Shown here: positions 51,301 through 59,442 of the stretch, in pieces
Position numbering within the stretch: position 1 is the first letter of the stretch
How the letters are laid out: each line of letters begins with the position of its first letter
Assembly: GCF_003013715.1 (NCBI RefSeq)
Contig: NC_072812.1
Location: forward strand, 868,001 to 932,000
DNA length: 64,000 bases
DNA from: Candidozyma auris
Taxonomy: Eukaryota > Ascomycota > Pichiomycetes > Serinales > Metschnikowiaceae
Reading direction: 5' to 3'
Program-made: the position numbers and the translations under genes
The notes under the pieces: generated by a model
The model's input: the letters and a program-made list of their open reading frames with translations, nothing else
The model's database searches: none
Told to the model about the DNA's origin: nothing

Positions 51301-51892
51301 TGGGGGTATTCACGCTGCGCAACATGCAATCATGAATATACTTCCCTTGTTCATCACGGGTGGAGCCACTACGAATCCAAATGCTCGGTGGACATCTTCA
51401 GTCGGAGACTCGGAGCTTTCGACAGAATGTAAAGCACCAGAAAAGGAGTTCGCCTCTAAGCAGTCTAAAAGAAAGCGCCCAGCTAGACTCATTTTTCATG
51501 ATTCCAAAGGCGGTTCGCAGGGAACGGGTATATCTGCGAAAACATTCGAGTTCATCGATGAGATCATTGACACAACATACAAACGTGTGAGTGGTTGTGA
51601 ATGTGAATGGGGCTGTCCAATGTGCGTAACAGGGGCCTTTTGCAAGGAAAATATGCTTGTGATGTCAAAGCCAGCGGCCGTGATTATATTAGGGACTCTT
51701 ATTGGTCATGATCTCACAAGTCTTGTGGAGCTGGTTCCTGACGGACCAGAGCCAAATATGCCCAACATAGGTTTCGAAACAATTGTTAGCACGACAGAGC
51801 ATATCAAGTTTTCACCTGATGTTCAAATCGTGGATGTGAGAAAAGCAAGAAGAAAGTTGCAGCAGCCAATCAAAAAAGAAGACAACTACTAA
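48383..51892 (+). CDS. HRQ1: RecQ4-like 3'-5' DNA helicase Hrq1
   Basis: This helicase acts in DNA crosslink repair and telomere maintenance. The 1169-residue protein has a helicase core that starts about residue 300: Q-motif T-H-Q-A-K-A, Walker A S-T-S-S-G-K-S (about 325), P-T-K-A-L-A-Q-D-Q, Walker B D-E-L-H (about 453) and C-S-A-T (about 491). The second lobe shows T-N-A-L-E-L-G-I-D, C-G-F-P-G and Q-F-G-R-A-G-R. The C-terminal MrfA/DUF1998-type region ends with a four-cysteine zinc site (C-E-C-E-W-G-C-P-M-C). In the segment after C-G-F-P-G, two CTG codons lie where relatives have serine, consistent with CUG-Ser translation. The start at 48383 is the first ATG; the N-terminal 30 residues are not conserved. 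Convergent with APL1. Confidence 0.93.
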   Translation: MPWPESFNSLYRKFALINTHLTFLSSFSRQTIPTFEHIQKLNDDISRLDLQMIKDLLPDGDVTFDYIDENQLLIGERIDFKRTKGGLNQNQPRSIDDAYEAVARKNADKPEKQLLVFEFCDVKVRGIGAVIKGKDKWKKAKTTKSPLPPKFFTVTKELTMELLSQEQLRAIIAGRNEFFTSCVDEYLESFTQEEIEEGVPFKALVEKNVKNIPEPSYLSDPVEVMTVRNTEIVSDEKPNVETMLQTLKEKPLFRDQISTLATLTEQRAARHQALSHELLHGHLVDALWDHKGIDALENGLYTHQAKALEAVLAQQKHVIVSTSTSSGKSLIYQLPVLSDILDDCDSGINAHRRTTTAMFIFPTKALAQDQKRHLSELIAHLPPRHRKITVDTYDGDTPTKDRAHIRNYADIIFTNPDAIHAAILPNHAVEAPDERRGWTEFLTNLKYVVIDELHVYKGTFGVHVSYVMARLNRLKAQLDSQSRTKYISCSATIKNPESHFRTICSIPDDEEIAHIHEDGSPSSEKKLILWEPPLMMNKKGQRELPQSKLKLATTVDSPIKSAFLPREHVVGELAKILIHLLCMLPSIKVILFCPIREVCELVIKECRTLINSKEFPQWSNISEHDIMSYRGGYSKTDRRAIEQKMFTGKLRAIVATNALELGIDLSDLDVVISCGFPGLKLNLHQQFGRAGRSRNSKGSLAILVCGSNPLDRFYLKNPNEVLDKESYEDLCVEGILDGSLNRVVMSMHLQCAAFEWPIHIEDDLRWFSPHNAEKMNETFRQLCMDKLHKDDNGYYRTDPRYLPWPAEKVSLRAIDDVMFAVVDVTNNRNVVIEEVEAVRTSFTLYEGGIFLHQGFPYLVKEFSFEGQYAKVERVKVTWNTQQRDFSDVDPMEIQMVKKLHPPGMEAASDIPVFFGKIQTTVIVFGYFKVDRKGEILDVVEVKNPPIRLQSKGLWIDIPTSAIEAIKEKSLSPAGGIHAAQHAIMNILPLFITGGATTNPNARWTSSVGDSELSTECKAPEKEFASKQSKRKRPARLIFHDSKGGSQGTGISAKTFEFIDEIIDTTYKRVSGCECEWGCPMCVTGAFCKENMLVMSKPAAVIILGTLIGHDLTSLVELVPDGPEPNMPNIGFETIVSTTEHIKFSPDVQIVDVRKARRKLQQPIKKEDNY

Positions 51893-51897
51893 TGCAT

Positions 51898-53955
51898 TTA
51901 TTTTTTGGACACAAGACGCGTAGCCTTTCTACCCAATCTTTTCCCGATCGAGATTTTCTCTTCATTCCCCGAGCTGACACGACTGGGCGTTGTGGAACTA
52001 CTACCCGAGCTGGGTCCTCTTTGCACAGGCGGCAAAGGCTTGTTGTGGTTATGCAGAAGACTCGATTGCAGAGGTCTTTGTTGAGCTGGGGGTCTAGATG
52101 AGGGTTTCGGCGTCTCACTCTTCCTTCGAGGTTGCAATGCTGGGAAGTACGGAAGCAGTTTTCTTTTGGCAAGTCGAAATACATGCTCGACTGATTTCAA
52201 GTAAACAGAGACAAGTGTGCCGATATTGAGCTCTAGCTCCTCGAGGATGGAGGGATCGATGTTTTCATTTTCTGAACTAATGAGAGGCTCTGTGTCGATG
52301 ACAATCTCTTTGGTTCTCTTCTGAAACTCACCATCACTTCCTCCGTTATTCGGGCTTGTAATCATTCTCCAATAGAAAAAGCCTCTGTCACGAACATCTG
52401 GGTTATCAGAAACCTCGGTAGCTAGCTTGAGCACCTTGATCAAAAGGGCTTCACCCGAAGTTGGAAACTTCAAATAGTATTTAACGACGGCCGTCAAAAG
52501 CACATACTGCACTTCTAATGCACTCTCGGAGAATGAGTCAACAAGATATGAGAGAATCTTATGAGCATCAGGTATTTGTTCAGCGTATTGACCGACAATC
52601 CAGCAAACTGACACTTTTGCATCTTTTTCTTCGGTGATTTCGTAGTTCTTGATTGCAGGTTGGATCGCATAATCGAATCTTCCAGGATATTTCCTGAAGA
52701 CGTTTTTAAGCACAACGATAGACTCTTGCACAATGTGAGGGATCCCGTCTGCTAACAAGTCAATAAGTGTGTCCACACTTTGTTGCGCAGTAACTTCGAG
52801 CTTAATTGCTAGATTACCGAACGCACGAATAGCCTTTCTTGCCATGTTAGCATCAATTTCTGTGGCGTACTCCTCTAGTTCTCGGAAAACGACACCGACG
52901 TTCTGTTCATCCGCTAAGAGGTAGATGATTTCAAGCTTTGTGTCTCTCACGTAGATTGGATCATCGAACTTCCAAAAAAATTGCTCCACGTCAACATCAA
53001 GCATGTAACGTTTACCGAGTAGAAGTAAAATGACGTTTCTAAGAACCAAAAATTGGATCTCTGGGGGTTTTGAAAGTAGCGATACTAGGGAAGAGCCGAT
53101 TCTCTTTGCCAATCCGGGTACAGCAACCTCCGGGCCCTCAACATAATTGCACAAGTACACAATTACCTTGATTGCATTGAGCACAACAGCCGAGTTATCG
53201 TGAACCAAACAAGGTAGCACAAGCTCTATAAGTGTCAATGCGTCATTTGATTCCTGAGGCACGAAAGACATCAATGCATGTAGTAGGTAGACTCGGCGAC
53301 ACTCGTTGGCAGAGCTGAGACTCTTAGCCAATGATAAGGAGTGGTTCTTGTCGATGGTGAGTTGCAATGATTTATCAGACTCTGTGATGGAATTGAGGGC
53401 CGCGAGAGCATTGGCCACCACGACCTCATTCTCATCGTAGAGAAGTTCATTCAAGTCTTCTATGAGGCCGTGTTTCATGGTCCTCTCATTGTCATGCTGA
53501 TAGAGCCTAGCTGCGGCAAATGCGGCAGATGTTCTCACATGCGGACTATTGTCATGTAGAAGTCTTTTTGCCATTGGTAAGCCAAGCAGAATAAATTCCG
53601 GAAGGTTGATTGAAGAAACAGTTCTGACAGCTAGGGCACGGATGTTGGCGTTGAGGTCGTCGCCAAACCTTTCATAGAACTTCAACGCACCTTTGGCTTT
53701 ATCACGATCTAGTGGCGCATAGTGAGCGATGAATTGAGAACTAAGAGCCCTGATTTCGAAATCGTCAATTGCCATAAGGGATATGACGTCAGGTAGAAGA
53801 TGGGCAAGCTCGTTGTTGTGTAAGATCATGTTGGAGATGGCTTTCTTGAGCACGATTTTGACCTTCGGCTGCGGCTTCAGTTTCTTTTTGGCCTGGTCTA
53901 GCTCGACCCTTAGTTCCTGAGACTTGCATTTGCCGAATAGCTTGCCGTCACTCAT
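51898..53955 (-). CDS. APL1: AP-2 adaptor complex beta subunit
   Basis: A beta-adaptin of 685 residues, with Armadillo-like helical repeats throughout. The start M-S-D-G-K-L-F-G-K agrees with the Apl1 N-terminus (M-S-D-x-K-x-F). The region P-P-E-I-Q-F-L-V-L-R-N-V-I-L-L-L-L, D-P-I-Y-V-R-D-T-K-L-E, then A-R-K-A-I-R-A-F-G-N-L-A-I-K-L, and the C-terminal L-E-E-L-E-L-N-I-G-T-L-V-S-V-Y-L-K follow the same pattern. The tail is Ser/Pro/Arg-rich and lacks an ear domain and clathrin box, like S. cerevisiae Apl1 (700) and unlike Apl2, which carries a clathrin-box sequence. AP-2 works in endocytosis of selected cargo. The ATG at 53955 is used; a TTG precedes it. Close to MHO1 and SUI2, as in S. cerevisiae. 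Confidence 0.87.
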   Translation of the reverse strand: MSDGKLFGKCKSQELRVELDQAKKKLKPQPKVKIVLKKAISNMILHNNELAHLLPDVISLMAIDDFEIRALSSQFIAHYAPLDRDKAKGALKFYERFGDDLNANIRALAVRTVSSINLPEFILLGLPMAKRLLHDNSPHVRTSAAFAAARLYQHDNERTMKHGLIEDLNELLYDENEVVVANALAALNSITESDKSLQLTIDKNHSLSLAKSLSSANECRRVYLLHALMSFVPQESNDALTLIELVLPCLVHDNSAVVLNAIKVIVYLCNYVEGPEVAVPGLAKRIGSSLVSLLSKPPEIQFLVLRNVILLLLGKRYMLDVDVEQFFWKFDDPIYVRDTKLEIIYLLADEQNVGVVFRELEEYATEIDANMARKAIRAFGNLAIKLEVTAQQSVDTLIDLLADGIPHIVQESIVVLKNVFRKYPGRFDYAIQPAIKNYEITEEKDAKVSVCWIVGQYAEQIPDAHKILSYLVDSFSESALEVQYVLLTAVVKYYLKFPTSGEALLIKVLKLATEVSDNPDVRDRGFFYWRMITSPNNGGSDGEFQKRTKEIVIDTEPLISSENENIDPSILEELELNIGTLVSVYLKSVEHVFRLAKRKLLPYFPALQPRRKSETPKPSSRPPAQQRPLQSSLLHNHNKPLPPVQRGPSSGSSSTTPSRVSSGNEEKISIGKRLGRKATRLVSKK

Positions 53956-54656
53956 AGTGGATCGTGTTGACAAGACTAACTGCGGGTACTTAGCTCGGTG
54001 AAAAGTTACTACTGTTGATCCGCGCGAGTCTTTACCTTACGCGCTAGATATGAGGAGCCACTCAACGGGTGAGCAAAGAGAAGGTATTTGGAAGTGAAAG
54101 TGGGATGAATGCCAAAGATACACTTAGCGCCCAAAGGCTGTCTCAATTGGGGCCATCTCATTTTCCGAATGGTCCAATAAGACAGTTTTGTATTTGTACC
54201 TTGTTCGCTTGAAGCCCAAAGCAAACTCAAATATCGTCAGTGCTCAATTTGCAGCTACTGAATTTGACAGTTTGCCATGAGCTAGTGTGGCTTTGGATCT
54301 CGAACTGAAGTGCAAACGTGAATTACAAGTTGATTTGAAACACATGATCGTACTAAAGGGTATGTTTTTTATTCAGTCACTTTACGTATTTACTCGTGCA
54401 GTAGCAATTGAGTTATAATATGACGCTGTCTCTTTTTCTAGCGCTGGCTCATTCTGAACAGTGGGAACCTTCATCAAGAATCCCTCGTTGCTTTGGGTCC
54501 ACCTTGGAGATGGCTGCAAACTGGCTGCAAGTTCGCGCAGCTATCGCTATCTTTTGCAACCATTAAATGATGGCCCCTACAACAGTTCAGAAACTGACAA
54601 CGATTACTGATCTAAATTGGATGTATATAAGTGAATCTTGTGTAAGCCTTGAAGGT
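53956..54656. other. APL1 promoter and MHO1 3' flank
   Basis: 701 bp without a recognised gene. It carries no clear TATA or repeat. Confidence 0.45.
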
Positions 54657-55595
54657 TTACGCCACCACGTATCCCAGAGCATACGACACACTCAGCTCAG
54701 AGGGTCTTGTTACCTGGGAGCTCTGCGAGTAGCCGAGCCAGTTAAATCCTTTCAGCGCCTGTGCCTCCTCCAATAACCGAAGCACAATGGCCAAAGGCTT
54801 TTGCCCGCAAATGGTGTTTCCCGTCTCTTCAATGTACTCGTCCCATTTTGCCAGCGAGCCCACCAGGGCGATTTCCATGGCCTTTCTGTCCAAAAACTCA
54901 ATGCTCTGCCAGATCTTGTTCGCGCCCGGCGCCCGCGCCACGCTCTCAGTGTACTCGCTGCACTCGCCCAAGTCCTTACCTGGCACATACTCGGTATACC
55001 CAAAACGTCTGCCCCAGTGGCAGAAGTCCAGCAGCACCACAAACGCATTTTGCTCGTCGGCAAAGTACGGACTCAACTCTTGCACGATTTTCTCTCTGAG
55101 GGCCTTGTTGAGACCACTGACCATGATTGGCACAATCTTCACATCCACCTTCTCCTGCTGGGCCCGGTATACGATGAACGGAGCGTGCATCTCAAACGAG
55201 TGCTCCTCCTCGTCCACCGCCAGCAGCATGTACCCAAACGCTCCCAGCGTCAGCTCGCACAACTTGGCGCACACCTCAGTGTCTACAGGCAAGGGCCCCA
55301 AGGGCGTCTCGTACAGAGCATAGTGCGACGTCAAGGCCTTGTTGCGGAAGTAGACGTGGTGCGAGGGTCCTAGCACAAATACCCGGCGCACTTTGGAGGT
55401 GTCCCATGCGGCAAATGTCTCTGCCAATCTCGGGCCCAGGTATGTGTATCCAGCGTGGGGCCCCACGAGCACACGAGCGCCAGGAACAGGGCCCGTGGTG
55501 GAGGCGGCGGCCGTAAAGAATTTGGCAAGTTGGCTACGGAGGCGCCCGCCGTCGCTGCTATACCAGGCTCCAGCGTGGGAAGCAGGTCTCAGCAT
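54657..55595 (-). CDS. MHO1: Memo-family protein Mho1
   Basis: This 312-residue member of the MEMO1/Mho1 family (extradiol-dioxygenase-like fold) may have redox or copper-related activity, and in yeast affects filamentous growth. The N-terminus M-L-R-P-A-S-H-A-G-A-W-Y is diagnostic, with G-P-H-A-G-Y-T-Y near residue 50, G-P-S-H-H-V-Y near 80 and D-F-C-H-W-G near 190. The two residues before D-F-C-H-W-G are encoded by CTG CTG at 55029-55034; the family is S-S here, strong evidence for CUG-Ser. The start at 55595 matches the family start; the open frame continues upstream only from TTG. It lies near APL1 and SUI2, as in S. cerevisiae. Confidence 0.9.
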   Translation of the reverse strand: MLRPASHAGAWYSSDGGRLRSQLAKFFTAAASTTGPVPGARVLVGPHAGYTYLGPRLAETFAAWDTSKVRRVFVLGPSHHVYFRNKALTSHYALYETPLGPLPVDTEVCAKLCELTLGAFGYMLLAVDEEEHSFEMHAPFIVYRAQQEKVDVKIVPIMVSGLNKALREKIVQELSPYFADEQNAFVVLLDFCHWGRRFGYTEYVPGKDLGECSEYTESVARAPGANKIWQSIEFLDRKAMEIALVGSLAKWDEYIEETGNTICGQKPLAIVLRLLEEAQALKGFNWLGYSQSSQVTRPSELSVSYALGYVVA

Positions 55596-56648
55596 TGCCA
55601 GAGAGGATGCTAAGGAAGATGAAGATGGTGTGGTTGAAAGGGAGTTCAGCGACTGCAGAGACAGCAATTATTGGAAGGTATTGTAGTCAATTGGTGTGTG
55701 TAGTGATTTGTTGTTCGAGTGACACCCTGGAGTAGGTTTGGGAAAGGAAGTTGGAAGGAGGAAGAAGTTGGTGGCGGGAGATGGATCAGAGGTAACAGGT
55801 GAGTGTGAGAGGGTGCGCCTGGGGCAATGGTGCGAGTGGATCGCTCGGCAGGTGAGGGTCTCGCAGTGAGGAATGTGAGCAAAGGGAGGAAAGTGAGCAG
55901 TGTGAGGGTGAGCAGAGTTGGGGTGATTGAGAAACATGGAATGAGGGCAACGCAAAGTGAAGATACAAAGTGAAGATACGGTAAAAATGATGCCAGTTGC
56001 TGGGTACTTGTTCTCTTTCCTATTTTGCTCCCGCTGACCAATTGGGGTTTTCAAGCCTGCTCTCATCGATTTGTCTTATTGGAGTACGATCCCTTGCTAG
56101 TGAGTTCGTATTCTGTAGTTATTGGCTGCAAACTGCCCTGAACCATGAATAGCACTACCATGGTCAGCCACTAGTGAGCCCTTAATCCATTTCTCGCGGT
56201 CCTGTTCTTCAATTTTTTATATCTGGCCACATCAGAATGGTCCATTCTCGCTCAAAATCTCCCGAGCCCAACCTACTTATTCGCCCAGACAGTGCAAAAA
56301 ATTTACTCAATCACACCTTCTATTTCTCCAACCCACCTACTGAAGCCGAAGTCTCGTAAGCCTACCCAATTCACCCGTCCGCTTGGCGTGCCCAGAAAAC
56401 AAGATGCTGTCAAGCGGCCTGTCCGCTCGCTTAGCCAGTACAGAGCAGTATAAGGTTGGCTCGGTAAAACTGTAATGGAATTGCCACCAAAAAACAAAAG
56501 AAAGCTCACAAGTCGCATTCTCAGGGTATTCTCGCCACCACCAACCTTCTTCTCTACAATTTTCTACGATTTGCTTGCTACCGCTAGCCAGCTACCAATT
56601 GCTGCAAAAAAAAAGCATGTATTCTCCAGCCGGGGAGTGTATATCCAT
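55596..56648. other. MHO1 leader/promoter and RhoGDI-like gene 3' flank
   Basis: 1.05 kb. The MHO1-proximal half is pyrimidine-rich on the coding strand, with short imperfect repeats of GTGAG(G)-type on the plus strand (about 55800-55930). An open frame here is a by-product of that bias. No gene is recognised. Confidence 0.5.
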
Positions 56649-57050
56649 TTAGGCCTTCTTGGTCACCTCCAAGGTCCAGGGAGAAGTGAAGAGCTCCTCG
56701 TCGCCAGCGTAGTAGGTGGACGTGGATGGGAAGGTGCCTCTGTAGAGGAAGCCAGAGGGGGTGGTGTCCTTTTCGAACTGCTTCGAGTGCTCGCCAGGAG
56801 CGTACTCGTCGCCAATGTAGAGCTCCTTGTTCTTCAAAGGAATGCCGCCTTTTTTGACAACCTGTTTGTACTTCAAGTTCTTCAAAGTACGGTTTTCGAC
56901 CTTGAACACAATGGTCATCTGGTAGGTGGTGCCCTCTGGAATCAGCACCACAACCTCGTCCACCGAAGCCACGGGGACCTCCTTCTGGGAGCCGTCCTCA
57001 AAGTCCACAATGAACTTAATGATATCCAAATCGTTGTGGTGTTTGCCCAT
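56649..57050 (-). CDS. Rho GDP-dissociation inhibitor core without N-terminal arm
   Basis: A 133-residue protein that aligns with the C-terminal immunoglobulin-like half of RhoGDI (Rdi1). Recognisable features are T-Y-Q-M-T-I-V-F-K-V, L-K-N-L-K-Y-K-Q-V-V-K-K-x-G-I, G-E-Y/D-A-P-G, P-S-G-F-L-Y-R-G and the terminal W-x-L-E-V-T-K-K. Normal Rdi1 has about 200 residues; the first ~65, the arm that contacts Rho switch regions, are absent. The frame has a stop (TAG) 18 nt upstream of the ATG. A TATA box (TATATAAAT, 57138-57146) sits 88-96 bp upstream, and no splice signal is seen, so the short form looks genuine. The domain retains the prenyl-binding fold but may not block nucleotide exchange. Confidence 0.78.
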   Translation of the reverse strand: MGKHHNDLDIIKFIVDFEDGSQKEVPVASVDEVVVLIPEGTTYQMTIVFKVENRTLKNLKYKQVVKKGGIPLKNKELYIGDEYAPGEHSKQFEKDTTPSGFLYRGTFPSTSTYYAGDEELFTSPWTLEVTKKA

Positions 57051-57137
57051 AATAAATAGAAAAGAGTTCTAATGTAAAGTCTAAACTTGAAGGTTACTAA
57101 CGAAACAAGGCGAACGTACCCCGGGTTTTTTGCAACA

Positions 57138-57146
57138 TTTATATAC
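57138..57146 (-). promoter_or_regulatory. TATA box of the RhoGDI-like gene
   Basis: ATTTATATA on the plus strand, reading TATATAAAT in the direction of the gene, 88-96 bp upstream of its ATG. It supports transcription starting close to the short open frame. Confidence 0.6.
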
Positions 57147-57200
57147 TACTAAAGCCGTCCTGTGGAAAGCCCCAGTGGGCCCGAGGATCCAGTTGCAAAA

Positions 57201-57218
57201 TGCGCCCTATGCGCCCTA
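57201..57218. repeat. Two tandem 9-bp units TGCGCCCTA
   Basis: Two identical 9-base copies followed by a third partial copy (TGCGCCG). Confidence 0.7.
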
Positions 57219-58183
57219 TGCGCCGCCCGAGTGGGGGGTGCATTTGGCGCTTCGCTGTTGGAGGCTGCGCGAATCGAGCAAGGAAAACCTTAAGCTGCCC
57301 CAGTCTTACCAACGCACCGCCGCCGTCCCGCACCGAAACTGGCGCGCTGGCCCTCGCTCGACGGTGAAACTAGGGCAAATTTCGCTGTTGTGGTGCTCCT
57401 TCCTCGGGCCCCCAGCGTCGCCCCTCCTCCACCTCTCCATCCTTCCGCACTAACCTCAGGAACAGTGGCAATGGCGCTTCATTGTCAGTGACACGGCTAC
57501 CTAGGCAAAGAACAATGACTCAGGTGGCGCCGTTGAGATGGAATGTGAGAATTTGCGTGCGAAATTCGGCTGGATTCGGCGGTGATGGGATTGTAGTGGT
57601 TGTAGGCCACTGGCATGGTTGGCCGGCCGTGGAGTTTCGCAGCCACTGGCCGGAGGGCCCGAGGCAGCATTGTAAGGGAACGGGCTGGGAGTTTCATTTT
57701 CCTTTCAATAAGAATATGTAGAGCTTTCCTTTATTGTGTTTGTCTATGACGTATTCTAGAGGTTGTATAATTCCACACCTTTAGCCATCATTGGATATGG
57801 GTTTGCAGGTTTTTGCTGGAATCGTACACTACTGTCTGTATCTCGTACTGCAGACCGCTGGGGAAGCAAACAGACTGGGGCAACTGTCCCGCGCCAAAAC
57901 ATAGGGGTATCTGAATTGAGTCGTCTGGAGGCGTCTGTTTTGTGTATGGAGATAACATTTGCTGTTGGCGTAAATTGTGGGGTCGATTTTCAATTTAGCC
58001 CTTGGCGTACGTAGATACCACTGTATCTTGCTACATCCTATAAGTTCTTATGAGAAACAGACTTGCTTACGCTTGTATTGTGATATTCCACAAGTCTAAT
58101 ACAACGTAACTAAATAGAGTTTTATTGTTGATTGAAGTGGCCCACGCAACACAAGACCAAATGGCTGCGAAAAACCACCTTCC

Positions 58184-59442
58184 TCACACATTGCCAGTCA
58201 TCCTCAACCTCGCGCTGCTTCCCTCCGTCTCCACCTTCTCTATCTGCCTTCTCGGCGGCCTCACCAATGTTTCCTCTGCCACTCGTTGTGCTTGAAATTC
58301 TTCCACCTCGTTGTAGAGCATCTGAGAGAGCTCGTCCAAGTGTTCGATCTCCTCCTCGGCGCCGAATTCAAAGATGCCTGGAGCAGTACTTTCTCCAGGA
58401 ACACTTCTCACGCTGTGGAAAAAAGGGCTCTCGATTGCCTGCTCCACCGTCAACCGTGCTTTTGGGTCCCACCGAATAAGACTGTCCAAGAGCTCAATGG
58501 CGTCTTCGCTTGCAAAAGGGTACAATTTGCCGTACCGCTTCTTGTTGATTCTAGCGAGCCTCGCCAGCGACTTCTCTATCGAATCCTCGACCCGTATTTT
58601 TTTCAATTCCAGTGGAATGAGCCACCCTCTAATTCTCAACAACTTTTTCGTAGGCTGCCCGAGCATCTCAATGATTTTCACCAATTGGCCTAAGGAATCC
58701 TTCCCGGCCATCATGGGACGCCGCCCGTACATCTCCCCTAAAATACACCCAACGGCCCACATGTCCACTTCCTTGCCGTATTTCGTCTCTAAAAACAAGA
58801 GCTCTGGAGCTCGGTAGTATCGAGTAGCTACATGGTTCGTGATGGGACTGGAGGCAGCAGGAGCACTTGTGATGCCTCTTGCAAGCCCAAAGTCGGCGAT
58901 TTTGATGGTACCCAGGCGATTGATCAAAATGTTCCCCGGCTTTAAGTCTCGATGGATGATGTTGGCGCTGTGAGTGTACATGAGTCCCTTGAGGATCTGG
59001 TAGACGAGATGCTGGATGTGGAACTCCAGAAGCTCCATTCTCGAAACCAATACATCGTTGAGGTCCCAGTCCATGAGCTCCTGGTAGCAGTAAACCCCGG
59101 CGTATGCCTCCATAGTGACCATTTGCACATCTATGAGAGATACAATCTTAGGTTAGTTAGAATCATGCCCATAGTAAGTACTACAACAGGTTAATTGCAT
59201 ACGTTTCTGTGGCCCCTGAGGAACCTCATGAGCCGAAGCTCCCGAATAGCCCTTCTCATCAAGATAGGGTCCTTGAAGATTCGCCCAACTTTCTTTACCG
59301 CCAACTCCACGCACTGGTCTCGTGCCTTGGTATCGACCACCAGGCAAACAACTCCATAGGAGCCTGATCCAAGCACCTTGATGAGTTTGTAGCGGCGAGG
59401 AAGAAGAAACTTTTGGTCTCTGTATACTTTGTAGTCTGCCAT
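58184..59442 (-). CDS. SMK1: Sporulation MAP kinase Smk1 with T-N-H activation loop (spliced)
   Basis: Two exons, 59203-59442 and 58184-59146, joined across a 56-nt intron, give 400 residues (S. cerevisiae Smk1 has 388). The junction G-H-R-N|I-V-S-L-I-D is in the correct place for this family. The glycine loop L-G-S-G-S-Y-G-V-V, lysine A-V-K-K, H-R-D-L-K-P-G-N and D-F-G are intact. Smk1-specific matches include G-x-Y-C-Y-Q-E-L-x-D-x-D-L, W-A-V-G-C-I-L and F-P/A-F-A-S-x-x-A-I. The activation loop reads T-N-H (residues 183-185, 58832-58840), where S. cerevisiae Smk1 has T-N-Y and most MAPKs T-E-Y. Smk1 drives spore-wall formation in meiosis. The start at 59442 (M-A-D-Y-K-V-Y) is chosen over 59529 because homology begins there. 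Divergent from SUI2. Confidence 0.87.
59147..59202 (-). other. SMK1 intron
   Basis: 56 nt: donor GTATGC, branch region CTAACTAAC, and acceptor TAAG with only five bases (CTAAG) after the last ACTAAC. Removing it restores the kinase frame without a phase change. Confidence 0.88.

Larger units (their letters stand above)
57051..58183. other. RhoGDI-like promoter and SMK1 3' flank
   Basis: 1.13 kb. It holds the TATA box near 57138-57146 and a 9-bp direct repeat TGCGCCCTA (57201-57218). A GC-rich block (57160-57700) contains only unconserved open frames. A Gcn4-like ATGACTCAG lies near 57512-57520. No gene is recognised. Confidence 0.5.

Noticed and set aside
55668..56066. 132-codon frame on the minus strand upstream of MHO1
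   Set aside because: It is Pro/His/Ser-rich because of the pyrimidine-biased leader; no domain or conserved start.
57051..57500. A hidden upstream exon carrying the missing RhoGDI arm
   Set aside because: No consensus donor or branch site was seen in the gene direction upstream, and the open frames there are not RhoGDI-like.
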